From an uncultured bacterium (lineage in GTDB: Bacteria; Pseudomonadota; Gammaproteobacteria; Burkholderiales; Burkholderiaceae_C), in contig CAIKUF010000252.1 of assembly GCA_903830565.1 (NCBI GenBank), positions 1 to 54,119 of the forward strand: a stretch of DNA of 54,119 bases, written 5' to 3'. Of this stretch, positions 11,663-20,048 are shown piece after piece (position 1 is the stretch's first letter; each line of letters starts with the position of its first letter). The position numbers and the translations under genes were made by a program. The notes under the pieces were generated by a model. The model did not search any database and was not told the DNA's origin. It was given only the letters and a program-made list of their open reading frames with translations.

Positions 11663-12926
11663 CGTTCTGCGGCGTGTCGCGGCCGGACCGCCCTTGTCCC
11701 ATCACTCGCAGCGCCTCAGCCCCCGCCCACAGCTCATCCAGATGGGTGAACTTCCATTCGCGATTCGACTCGCGGCCGACAATGCCGTCGCCACAGTCGG
11801 GCCGGCTGAGGTCGATCACTTCCGGCGCGATGTGCATCTGCGAGCGGGTCGAAAAGAATACCTTCACGGTCGGCGCGATCGGAGACAACGGGTCCTGCTC
11901 GCTCACCACCGCGAGCCGACCCGATCGCATCCGCACCAGCGATCCGTTCGGGTAGATACCGAGGGTCTTCACGAAGGCCTTGAAGACGGTCTCATCGAAG
12001 TGCCCACGTCGCCACCCCGTCATCTTGCCGACCGCTTCGGCCGGGTCCCAGGCCGCCTTGTAGGGGCGGTTCGACGTGATGGCATCGTAGACGTCGCACA
12101 CCGCGCTCATGCGCGCCAGGAGGCTGATTTGGTCCCCCGTCAGGCGATGCGGGTAGCCGCTGCCGTCGGTCTTCTCGTGGTGGTGCAGGCACACGTCGAG
12201 CAGGGCTTCGGAGGTCTCGCCGGATTGCACCAGCAACTCATGGCCGCGCACCGGGTGGCTCTGGATCAGGTGGAACTCGGCCTCGGTCAGCTTGCCGGGC
12301 TTGTTCAACACTTCGAGAGGCATCGCCGCCTTGCCCAGGTCGTGCAGCAGGCCGGCCATGCCGGCCGTGCGCGTCTCGGCCTCGTCCATCCCGAGCTGGC
12401 GCGCCAGCGCGACCATCAGCGCGCACACGGCGACCGAATGCATGTACGTGTAGTCGTCGCGCGACTTGAGGCGCACGAGGCTGACCAGTGCGCCGCCATG
12501 ACGCTCCACCGAGGCGGCGATGCTATCGACCAAGGGCGCGCAGCTCGCGGCGTTTACAGCCAACCCGAGGCGCGCCTGGCCGAACATCTCGACGACCGCC
12601 TTCTTCGACTGCTGCAACACCGCTGCCGTGCGCCTGAGCTCGTCGTGCATCGAGATCCGCGGCACCCACACGGGCGGCGCCTGAACAGTCGGCTCTGTTG
12701 CAGCCTGCGGCGCTTCGATGGCCGGCATCGACCACTCGTCGATGTCAATGCCCTTGGCGGTGTCGATCCAGCAGTGCGTCACCCGGCTCGCCAGCACGGT
12801 CGTCAATTCCTTCGGGTCGCGCAGCGTGAACGTGTTACGCCAAAAGGGATGGTCGGTCCATGAGCCGGAGAACCGGTGCACGTGCATGCCGAGCCGAAGC
12901 TGTTCGACAGCGATCTTCTTGCGCAT
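11640..12926 (-). CDS. HD-GYP domain cyclic-di-GMP phosphodiesterase
   Basis: A 428-residue protein. The N-terminal 90 residues ([20 protein letters not shown] and following) are the DUF3391 module common before HD-GYP domains. The HD-GYP domain spans about residues 150-330: [37 protein letters not shown] and [14 protein letters not shown] with the GYP intact. Metal-binding His and Asp residues are conserved, so it should degrade c-di-GMP to pGpG or GMP. A tail of about 80 residues ([20 protein letters not shown]) follows. No transmembrane helix is evident. It converges with copA and the last 23 bp overlap. Confidence 0.9.
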
Positions 12927-13021
12927 GAAGGGCAGGGCCTGGGGAGGAACGGGATGCCGTAGCTATCGGACGCCCGCCCCGCAACTTGAGCCGCCCACCG
13001 CGCCGCGGCCGGGCGAACCCG

Positions 13022-13675
13022 TCAGCGCCAGCGCGACTCGGGAACGGTCTTCAACTCGCCCGGCAACGAGCCGATGTACTGCGCGAGCAGCCTCAGCTCC
13101 TGGTGGCTGAACGGCGCGGCCATGCCGCCCATCACCGGGTTGCCGCGCCCGATCTGCGTGTTGTCCTTCGTCTGGTACGCCTTCAGCGCAACGAACAGGT
13201 AGTCGCTGTGCTGGCCGGCCAGCTTGGGATAGGCGGGGTCGATGGGCGCGCTGAAGTTCGGGCCGTGGCAGGAAACGCAGTTGCCCTTCTTGAGCAGTTC
13301 GGCCACCTGGGCCGGTGCCTCCACCGCTGCCTTGGGCGCGGGCTCGCCGGCAGTCTGGCCCTGCTGAGTGTAGAAAGCGGCGATGTCGGCCACGTCCTGA
13401 TCGCTCAGCGACGCGGCAATGGCGCGCATCGTCGGGTGCTTGCGCTCGCCGCGCTTGTACTCGCCCAGCGCGGTCGCGATGTACTTCGCGCCCTGGCCGG
13501 CGATCATCGGCACCTTGTAGACCTCCGGAAAGCTCGCTTGGTAGCCCGGGATGCCATGGCAGCCGATACACATCGCGACCTTCTTTTCGCCCGCCTTGGC
13601 ATCCTGCGCCGACGCGCCGGGTGCGAGGCTGCAGACGAACACAGGCAGCATCACCGTGGTGAGCAGTTTCTTCAT
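13022..13675 (-). CDS. Periplasmic dihaem cytochrome c (c4-like)
   Basis: A 217-residue exported cytochrome with a clear signal peptide (MKKLLTTVMLPVFV, cleavage near ASA-QDA) and two haem-binding motifs, CIGCH and CVSCH, separated by about 100 residues. This is the duplicated architecture of cytochrome c4. Distal methionines are plausible in KHPTMRAIA and NPVMGGMA. It would transfer electrons in the periplasm, typically to terminal oxidases. The ATG at 13675 gives the signal peptide; in-frame codons upstream are not leader-like. It is divergent from moxR, with 93 bp shared upstream DNA. Confidence 0.9.
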   Translation of the reverse strand: MKKLLTTVMLPVFVCSLAPGASAQDAKAGEKKVAMCIGCHGIPGYQASFPEVYKVPMIAGQGAKYIATALGEYKRGERKHPTMRAIAASLSDQDVADIAAFYTQQGQTAGEPAPKAAVEAPAQVAELLKKGNCVSCHGPNFSAPIDPAYPKLAGQHSDYLFVALKAYQTKDNTQIGRGNPVMGGMAAPFSHQELRLLAQYIGSLPGELKTVPESRWR

Positions 13676-13768
13676 GGACCAGCCCGCTGATGTTGGATAG
13701 GGGTTGCAACGCAGCGGCGAATGGTACGGCACTTATACTGCCCCGCACCATCCACGCAGCGCATATCC

Positions 13769-14623
13769 ATGAAGTTCAAAGGCTCGGACAACTACGTCGC
13801 CACGCAAGACCTGATGCTCGCGGTCAACGCTTCGATCACCCTGCAACGCCCGCTGCTGGTCAAGGGCGAACCCGGCACCGGCAAGACCATGCTCGCCGAG
13901 GAGGTGGCGCAGGCGCTCGGAATGCCGCTGCTGCAATGGCACATCAAGAGCACGACCAAGGCGCAGCAAGGCCTGTACGAGTACGACGCCGTGAGCCGCC
14001 TGCGCGACAGCCAGCTTGCCGACCTGGACGGCGGCGAGCGCGTCAAGGACATCCACAACTACATCGTGCGCGGCGTGCTGTGGCAGGCCTTCACTGCCGA
14101 GCAACCGGTGGTGCTGCTGATCGACGAGATCGACAAGGCCGACATCGAGTTCCCGAACGACCTGCTGCGCGAGATCGACCGCATGGAGTTCTACGTCTAC
14201 GAGACGCGCGAACTCGTGCGCGCCAAGCGCCGGCCGCTGGTGTTCATCACCTCGAACAACGAGAAGGAACTGCCGGATGCCTTCCTGCGCCGCTGCTTCT
14301 TCCACTACATCCGCTTCCCCGATGCGGCAACGATGCAGAGCATCGTCGACGTGCACTTCCCCGGCCTGAAAAAGGAACTGCTGGCCGCGGCGCTGAAGAG
14401 CTTCTTCGAGGTGCGCAACCTGCCCGGGCTGAAGAAGAAGCCGTCGACCTCGGAGTTGCTGGATTGGCTCAAGCTGCTCGTCGCCGAGGACATCCCGGTC
14501 GAAGTGCTGCAAAGCAAGGACGACAAGGTCAGCGTGCCGCCGCTGGTGGGCGCGCTGCTCAAGAACGAGCAGGACGTGTCGTTGTTCGAGAAGCTCGTCT
14601 TCATGCAGCGTCATAACAGATAG
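13769..14623 (+). CDS. MoxR-family AAA+ ATPase
   Basis: A 284-residue AAA+ ATPase of the MoxR/CoxD type. Walker A is GEPGTGKT (residues about 33-40), Walker B VVLLIDEIDKAD, sensor 1 FITSNNEKELPDAFLRRC, and a C-terminal lid region follows. These ATPases work as chaperones with VWA-domain partners in maturing metal enzymes or protein complexes. The start at 13769 (MKFKGSDNY) matches the family. The probable VWA partner is at 18852-20048, unusually 4.2 kb away with three unrelated genes between them. GNAT follows 7 bp later. Confidence 0.92.
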   Translation: MKFKGSDNYVATQDLMLAVNASITLQRPLLVKGEPGTGKTMLAEEVAQALGMPLLQWHIKSTTKAQQGLYEYDAVSRLRDSQLADLDGGERVKDIHNYIVRGVLWQAFTAEQPVVLLIDEIDKADIEFPNDLLREIDRMEFYVYETRELVRAKRRPLVFITSNNEKELPDAFLRRCFFHYIRFPDAATMQSIVDVHFPGLKKELLAAALKSFFEVRNLPGLKKKPSTSELLDWLKLLVAEDIPVEVLQSKDDKVSVPPLVGALLKNEQDVSLFEKLVFMQRHNR

Positions 14624-14630
14624 GGCTGCG

Positions 14631-15221
14631 ATGCCCTGGCCCGACCCCATCACGCTGACCGGGACCTACGCGTCACTGGTTCCGCTGCAGCGCGAGCACG
14701 CCGACGGCCTCGCCGACGCCGTTCGCGACGGCGAGCTCTGGAAGCTCTGGTACACGGCGATCCCCGGGCCCGAGGGCGTGGCGCAGGAAATCGAGCGCCG
14801 GCTTGCATTGCAGGCCGCAGGCTCCATGCTGCCCTTCACCGTGCTCGACGCCACCGGGCGCGCCTGCGGCATGACGACCTACATGAACATCGACGCCGCG
14901 CACCAGCGTGTCGAGATCGGCTCGACTTGGTATGCGCGACGCGTGCAGCGAACGCCGCTCAACACCGAGTGCAAGCTGATGCTGATGACGCACGCGTTCG
15001 AGGCCCTCTCTTGCATCGCGGTCGAGTTCCGCACCCACTTCTTCAACCAGCAGAGCCGGCGCGGCATCGAGCGCCTTGGCGCCAGGCTCGACGGCGTCCT
15101 GCGCAGCCATTCGCGCATGAGCAACGGCACCCTGCGCGACACCTGCGTGTACAGCATCGTCGCGGCCGAGTGGCCGACGGTGAAGACGCATCTGCGCTTC
15201 CAACTCGCGAAGCCGCGCTGA
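14631..15221 (+). CDS. GNAT-family N-acetyltransferase (RimJ/RimL type)
   Basis: A 196-residue acetyltransferase of the RimJ/RimL-like GNAT subgroup. The N-terminal segment (LTGTYASLVPLQREHADGLADAV), the core RVEIGSTWYARRVQRTPLNTECKLMLMTHAFE and the acetyl-CoA-binding FRTHFFNQQSRRGIERLGARLDG are typical. Substrate is unknown; relatives acetylate ribosomal-protein N-termini or small molecules. It starts 7 bp after moxR and is probably co-transcribed with it. Confidence 0.88.
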   Translation: MPWPDPITLTGTYASLVPLQREHADGLADAVRDGELWKLWYTAIPGPEGVAQEIERRLALQAAGSMLPFTVLDATGRACGMTTYMNIDAAHQRVEIGSTWYARRVQRTPLNTECKLMLMTHAFEALSCIAVEFRTHFFNQQSRRGIERLGARLDGVLRSHSRMSNGTLRDTCVYSIVAAEWPTVKTHLRFQLAKPR

Positions 15222-15279
15222 CCCACGCGTCGCGCGGCCGGCCACGGGCACCTTCCTCATTTGACTCAGCGGCGATGCG

Positions 15280-17388
15280 ATGGCTCCAACCAAAGACAAG
15301 ACCTTCACCGTCGAAGACCTCTGGCACATCGAGCGCGTGGGCGGCATCTCGCTCTCGCCCGACGGCGCCCAGGCCGTGTGCTCGGTCGCCAACCATTCGA
15401 TGGAAGACAACAAGGCGCGGTCCAGCCTGTGGCTGCTGTCGACCTTCGGCGGCGGCCCGCGCCGGCTCACGAGCTGCGGCGAGAAGGACGGCCAGGCTGC
15501 CTGGTCGCCGAGCGGCGAAGCAATCGCCTTCCTCGCCCGCCGTGAGCAGCAGGGCCGCAAGGACGAGACCGCACAGCTCTATCTGATCGCCCCCGACGGC
15601 GGCGAGGCGCGGCGGGTGAGCGGCTTCGCGCCCGGCATCGAGGCCTTCAAGTGGTTCCCGGACGGCAAGCGCATCGCCTTCGTCTCATGGGTCTGGCCGG
15701 GCCTGAAGGGCAGCAAGGCGCAGGCCGGGGCGTTCAAGGAATTCAGCGAGCGCAAGGAAAGCGGCTATGTCACCAGCGAAGCGCAGTACCGCTACTGGGA
15801 CCACAACCTACCGATGGGGCGGGTCGCCCACCTGCATGTGCTCGACCTGTACACCGGTCGCGTGCGCGACCTCTTCGAAGGCAGCGACCTCGAGCTCACG
15901 CGCTCCGACCCGGATGCGAATTGCTTCGACATCTCGCCCGACGGCCGGCACATCGCGTTCGCCTTCGATCCGCAACCGCAAAAGCAGCTCGACCATTGCC
16001 TGGCGCTGGCCGAGATCGACGTTCGCAGCGGACGCACGCTGCGCATCGCCGTCGACGCCGAGTGGGATTTCACGGCGCCGCGCTACAGCCCCGATGGCCG
16101 GAGAATCGCCTTCATCGCCAGCCACCAGGGCAGGAAGCACACCATGCCCGGGCAGCTCGCGCTGCTGCGGCGCGGCGGCCCGCGCTCGTCGCCGGACGGA
16201 CAATTTTTGACTGCCCCCGAGGACGCCGCGGCGCAGCGTCCGCCCCCGCGAGGGGGAGCAAGGAAACTTGGGGCGGCCCAGCGTTTCCTTGTGAGCGCCG
16301 ACTGGGACCGCTCGATCAACGCGCCACTGCGCTGGACAGCCGACGGCGACGCCGTCTGCTTCACCGCCGAGGACCGCGGCCGCTGCCATCTGTACCGCTG
16401 CGGCATTGCCGACCGTGCACCGACCGTCGCCGTGCAAGGCGGCTGGGTGCAGGGCTTCGACGTCGCTGGCGACGTGGTAGCCAGCGTCGCCGATGCGAGC
16501 GACCACCCGGCGCGGGTGCATGCCCGGCGCGGCGATGAGGCGCCCGTCCGACTCGAACGCTTCAACGACGAATTGCTGGCGCCGTTCAAGTTCGCGCGTG
16601 CCGAGGAGGTCGCGTTCGACGGCGCCGGCGGCGAGCCGGTGCAGATGTGGGTCGTCCACCCGCCCGGGTTCGTGCACGGCAAGGGCGCGCGCAAGCGCAA
16701 GTTCCCGCTGCTGCACTCCATTCACGGCGGCCCGCACGCAAGTGCCGGCGACACCTTCCACTACCGCTGGAACTCGCAGCTCTTCGCGGCGCAGGGCTAT
16801 GTGGTTGCGAGCGTGAATTACCACGGTTCGAGCGGCTTCGGCTTTGCCTTCCTCGACAGCATCACGCACCGCTGGGGCGAACTCGAGCTGCAGGACATCG
16901 AGGCCGCCACCGACTGGCTGCTCGCCCAGCCCTGGGCCGACGCGAAGCGCGTGTTCGCGGCCGGCGGCAGCTACGGCGGCTACCTTGTCGCCTGGATGAA
17001 TGCGCACGTCGCGCCGGGGCGCTACCAGGCCTACGTCTGCCACGCCGGCTGCTTCGACTGGACGGCGATGTTCGCCGAGGACGCCTACCCCTGGATCGCG
17101 AAGGAACTGGGCGCGAACTACTGGGACGACATGGCCAAGGTGCATTCGCAGAGCGCGCACGCCTTCGCCGCGACGATGGCCACGCCGACGCTCGTCGCCC
17201 ACGGCGCGCTCGACTACCGCGTGCCCGATACGCAGGGCCTGGCCTACTACAACACGCTCAAGGCCAAGGGCGTCGACGCACGGCTGCTCTGGTTCCCGGA
17301 CGAGAACCACTGGGTACTCAAGCCGCGCAACAGCAGGCTCTGGTACCGCGAGTTCCTGGCCTGGCTCGAGCGCCACGACACGCGCTGA
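15280..17388 (+). CDS. S9 family prolyl oligopeptidase-like serine peptidase
   Basis: A 702-residue peptidase with an N-terminal WD40-like beta-propeller (LSPDGAQAVCSV, WSPSGEAIAF, WFPDGKRIAF and other repeats) and a C-terminal alpha/beta hydrolase domain. The catalytic triad is visible: Ser in GGSYGGY (about residue 564), Asp in GALDYRVP (about 646) and His in DENHW (about 676). It resembles dipeptidyl aminopeptidase/acylaminoacyl peptidases. No signal peptide is seen, so it is probably cytoplasmic. Odd: residues about 308-337 (QFLTAPEDAAAQRPPPRGGA and following) are encoded by a palindromic repetitive element inserted in frame in the propeller. Confidence 0.92.
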   Translation: MAPTKDKTFTVEDLWHIERVGGISLSPDGAQAVCSVANHSMEDNKARSSLWLLSTFGGGPRRLTSCGEKDGQAAWSPSGEAIAFLARREQQGRKDETAQLYLIAPDGGEARRVSGFAPGIEAFKWFPDGKRIAFVSWVWPGLKGSKAQAGAFKEFSERKESGYVTSEAQYRYWDHNLPMGRVAHLHVLDLYTGRVRDLFEGSDLELTRSDPDANCFDISPDGRHIAFAFDPQPQKQLDHCLALAEIDVRSGRTLRIAVDAEWDFTAPRYSPDGRRIAFIASHQGRKHTMPGQLALLRRGGPRSSPDGQFLTAPEDAAAQRPPPRGGARKLGAAQRFLVSADWDRSINAPLRWTADGDAVCFTAEDRGRCHLYRCGIADRAPTVAVQGGWVQGFDVAGDVVASVADASDHPARVHARRGDEAPVRLERFNDELLAPFKFARAEEVAFDGAGGEPVQMWVVHPPGFVHGKGARKRKFPLLHSIHGGPHASAGDTFHYRWNSQLFAAQGYVVASVNYHGSSGFGFAFLDSITHRWGELELQDIEAATDWLLAQPWADAKRVFAAGGSYGGYLVAWMNAHVAPGRYQAYVCHAGCFDWTAMFAEDAYPWIAKELGANYWDDMAKVHSQSAHAFAATMATPTLVAHGALDYRVPDTQGLAYYNTLKAKGVDARLLWFPDENHWVLKPRNSRLWYREFLAWLERHDTR
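16205..16290. repeat. Palindromic repetitive element inside the S9 peptidase gene
   Basis: About 86 bp of stacked inverted repeats: GGACGC and GCGTCC around CGCGGCGCA, CCCCC-gcga-GGGGG, and AAGGAAAC (16260-16267) with GTTTCCTT (16283-16290). It resembles intergenic repeats common in Burkholderiales, but here it lies in coding sequence and keeps the frame open. The encoded segment is Pro/Arg/Ala-rich and unlike propeller sequence. Confidence 0.7.
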
Positions 17389-17403
17389 GTCCGGGCTCGG
17401 GCG

Positions 17404-17421
17404 GGCGCGTGCGAGCGCGCC
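17404..17421. terminator. Hairpin between convergent peptidase genes
   Basis: GGCGCG (17404-17409) pairs with CGCGCC (17416-17421) in the 51-bp gap between the convergent S9 and M16 genes. There is no T-tract, so bidirectional termination is only possible. Confidence 0.25.
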
Positions 17422-17439
17422 GGGCGACGCGCCGCGGTC

Positions 17440-18744
17440 TCAGCGCCGCCGGGCCGACGACTGGCCGAGGGCTTCCACAAAGGCGGCCAAGCGCTCGTGG
17501 ACGCCGGTGCCCAGCCGCCCGGCCACGGCCACCGCGGCGCGGCCGCCGAGCATGCGCGCGAAGACGTCGCGCACATCCGCAGCGCTGACGGCTTCGATGC
17601 GCCGCGCAAGCTCCGCCCGCGAGCGCACGCGGCCGTGCACGTACAGGCTTTGCGCGGCGTCCTCAAGCAGGCGGAACGGCCGCTCCTGCGCGCGCACGGC
17701 GCGCACCGCGATCTGGTTGCACGCACGCTCCAGGCCGACGTCGTCGGTGGCGTCGGCATGCTCGCGCAGCAGGCGCGCGATCTCGCCGAAGAGTTCATCG
17801 AGATGCTTAGGCGCCGTCGTCGCCTCGATCACGAACTGCCCGCACAGCGCCGTCACGTCGGCCGAACAGGCGGCGTAGTAAACGAGCGCACGCCGCTCGC
17901 GGATGGCGTCCATCAGCGGCGAGCTCATGCCCTCGCCGAACAGTGCGGCGGCAACGACGGCCGACGGATCGTCGCCCGCGAGGCTCGCAATCGGAAAGCC
18001 GAGCACGACGTGCGTCTGGCTGCACCCGGACTGGCGGCGCGACTTCACGCCGCCGAGGTAAACCGGCTCGTCGACCCGGTTCTCGCGCCCCGCGGGCATG
18101 GCGCCGAACGCCGCCTCGGCGTCAGCGACGACGCGCTCGGGGGCTATGTTGCCGGCGACGCCGACGATCACGTTGGCGCCGGTGTACTGCCGCTGCACGT
18201 AGGCCTGCAGCTCGGCGCGAGTGAAGCGCTCGATGTTGCGCCGCCGGCCGATCACGGGCTGGGCCAGCGCATGCGTGCCGTAGCAGGCGCTGTCGAACAG
18301 CTTGTAGGCGGTCGCCAGCGCGTCGTCCTCGTCCTCGGTCACCTCGTGCAGGATGACCTGGCGCTCGCGCTCGAGCTCGGCCTCGGGGAAGGTGCTGTGG
18401 CAGACGATGTCGCCCAGCATGCGCACGAAATCCCCCGCGTGCCGGGCCAGACCGCGCATGTGAAAGGCGGTGTGGTCCTTGTCGGTGTGCGCGTTGACCT
18501 CGGCGCCCAGGCGTTCGGCGTCGAGGTTGATGCGCTGGCAGTCGCGCCCCAGCGTGCCCTTGAAGGCCATGTGCTCGACGACGTGGCTGATGCCGTTCTC
18601 GCGCGCGCTCTCGTAGGCGCTGCCGGTGCGAACGAACACGCTCGCGCTGGCGCTTTCGAGATGCGGCAGGCGGATGGCGACCACGCGCACGCCGTTGGCG
18701 AGGGTGGCGAGCGTGGTGTCGGGGTCGCGGGCGGTGTCGGTCAT
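17440..18744 (-). CDS. M16 family zinc peptidase (processing-peptidase-like)
   Basis: A 434-residue M16 metallopeptidase. The inverted zinc motif HxxEH is present as HVVEHMAFKGT (about residues 54-64), with the third ligand Glu expected about 77 residues later in the HEVTEDEDD region. The second, inactive half is recognisable (GGVKSRRQSGCSQTHVVLGFP, GEGMSSPLMDAIRERRALVY). Bacterial relatives degrade peptides or process leaders; no signal peptide is visible. It is divergent from the VWA gene (107 bp between starts). Confidence 0.92.
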   Translation of the reverse strand: MTDTARDPDTTLATLANGVRVVAIRLPHLESASASVFVRTGSAYESARENGISHVVEHMAFKGTLGRDCQRINLDAERLGAEVNAHTDKDHTAFHMRGLARHAGDFVRMLGDIVCHSTFPEAELERERQVILHEVTEDEDDALATAYKLFDSACYGTHALAQPVIGRRRNIERFTRAELQAYVQRQYTGANVIVGVAGNIAPERVVADAEAAFGAMPAGRENRVDEPVYLGGVKSRRQSGCSQTHVVLGFPIASLAGDDPSAVVAAALFGEGMSSPLMDAIRERRALVYYAACSADVTALCGQFVIEATTAPKHLDELFGEIARLLREHADATDDVGLERACNQIAVRAVRAQERPFRLLEDAAQSLYVHGRVRSRAELARRIEAVSAADVRDVFARMLGGRAAVAVAGRLGTGVHERLAAFVEALGQSSARRR

Positions 18745-18851
18745 GGTGTGCCCATGTTAACGAGGAGCCTGTCGCCGCCCTGCCCCCGTCCCGGCTATGC
18801 TTGCCATGTGCGCCGCGCTGCGGCGATATCGCGATCACCCCGCCCGCCACC

Positions 18852-20048
18852 ATGCTGATCAACTTCTTCTTCACCTTGCGCGCCGCCAAGCTGCCGGTCT
18901 CGGTCAAGGAGTACCTGGTGCTGCTCGAGGCCATCAAGGCGGGCGTCATCGATGCCGACGGCGACGACGCGAGCGGGCCGACGGTCGACAAGTTCTACTA
19001 CCTGTCGCGCGCCGCGCTCGTCAAGGACGAGGCCAACTTCGACAAGTTCGACCGCGCCTTCGCGGCCTACTTCAAGGGCGTCGAGATGCTGGCCGATTTC
19101 ACGCAGGACATTCCGCTCGAATGGCTGCAGAAGAAGTTCGAGCTCGAACTCTCGCCCGAGGAGAAGGCGGCGATCGAGAAGATGGGCTGGGATGATCTGA
19201 TGGCCGAACTCAAGAAGCGCTTCGAGGAACAGAAAGAGCGCCACGAGGGCGGCAGCCGCATGATCGGCACCGGCGGCACCTCGCCCTTCGGCGCCTACGG
19301 CTACAACCCGCAGGGCATACGCATCGGGCAGGAGAAGAGCCGCAACCGCAGCGCGGTCAAGGTCTGGGACCAGCGCCAGTACAAGGACTACGACGACAAC
19401 CTCGAGCTCGGCACGCGCAACATCAAGGTCGCGCTGCGCCGCCTGCGCCGCTTCGCGCGCGAAGGCTCGGAAGTGGAACTCGACCTGGACGACACCATCC
19501 GCTCGACTGCGGCGAACGCCGGCTGGCTCGACATCAAGATGGTTCCCGAGCGCCACAACAAGATCAAGGTGCTGCTGCTGATGGACGTCGGCGGGACGAT
19601 GGACGAGCACATCCACCGCGTCGAAGAGCTGTTCTCGGCAGCCAAGAACGAGTTCAAGCACCTCGAGTTCTACTACTTCCACAACTGCGTCTACGACTTC
19701 ATGTGGAAGAACAACCGCCGCCGCTACAGCGAGAAGTTCGCGACCTGGGACCTGATCCGCAAGTACAACAAAGACTACAAGCTGATCTTCGTCGGCGACG
19801 CGACGATGAGCCCGTACGAGATCCTGCAGCCCGGCGGCAGCGTCGAATACAACAACGAGGAAGCCGGCGCCGAGTGGCTGCAGCGGTTGACCAATGCGTT
19901 CCCGAAATTCGCCTGGATCAACCCCGAGCCGCAGGGCGTGTGGGGCTACCGGCAGAGCATCGCTATCATCCAGCAACTCGTCAACCAGCGGATGTTCCCG
20001 CTGACGCTGCCCGGGCTCGAAGGAGCGATGCGCCTGCTGAGCAAATGA
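18852..20048 (+). CDS. CoxE-like VWA domain protein, probable MoxR partner
   Basis: A 398-residue protein with an N-terminal helical part and a C-terminal von Willebrand A domain (IKVLLLMDVGGTMDEHI, about residues 240-256). The MIDAS motif is DVGGT rather than the canonical DxSxS, so metal binding may be altered. A basic, charged linker (KKRFEEQKERHEGG, then GTSPFGAYGYNPQGIR) lies between. Proteins of this kind work with MoxR ATPases as in the CoxD/CoxE pair. The moxR gene at 13769 is the obvious candidate. The ATG at 18852 (MLINFFFTLR) matches the family start. The stop overlaps the tamA start (ATGA). Confidence 0.9.
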   Translation: MLINFFFTLRAAKLPVSVKEYLVLLEAIKAGVIDADGDDASGPTVDKFYYLSRAALVKDEANFDKFDRAFAAYFKGVEMLADFTQDIPLEWLQKKFELELSPEEKAAIEKMGWDDLMAELKKRFEEQKERHEGGSRMIGTGGTSPFGAYGYNPQGIRIGQEKSRNRSAVKVWDQRQYKDYDDNLELGTRNIKVALRRLRRFAREGSEVELDLDDTIRSTAANAGWLDIKMVPERHNKIKVLLLMDVGGTMDEHIHRVEELFSAAKNEFKHLEFYYFHNCVYDFMWKNNRRRYSEKFATWDLIRKYNKDYKLIFVGDATMSPYEILQPGGSVEYNNEEAGAEWLQRLTNAFPKFAWINPEPQGVWGYRQSIAIIQQLVNQRMFPLTLPGLEGAMRLLSK

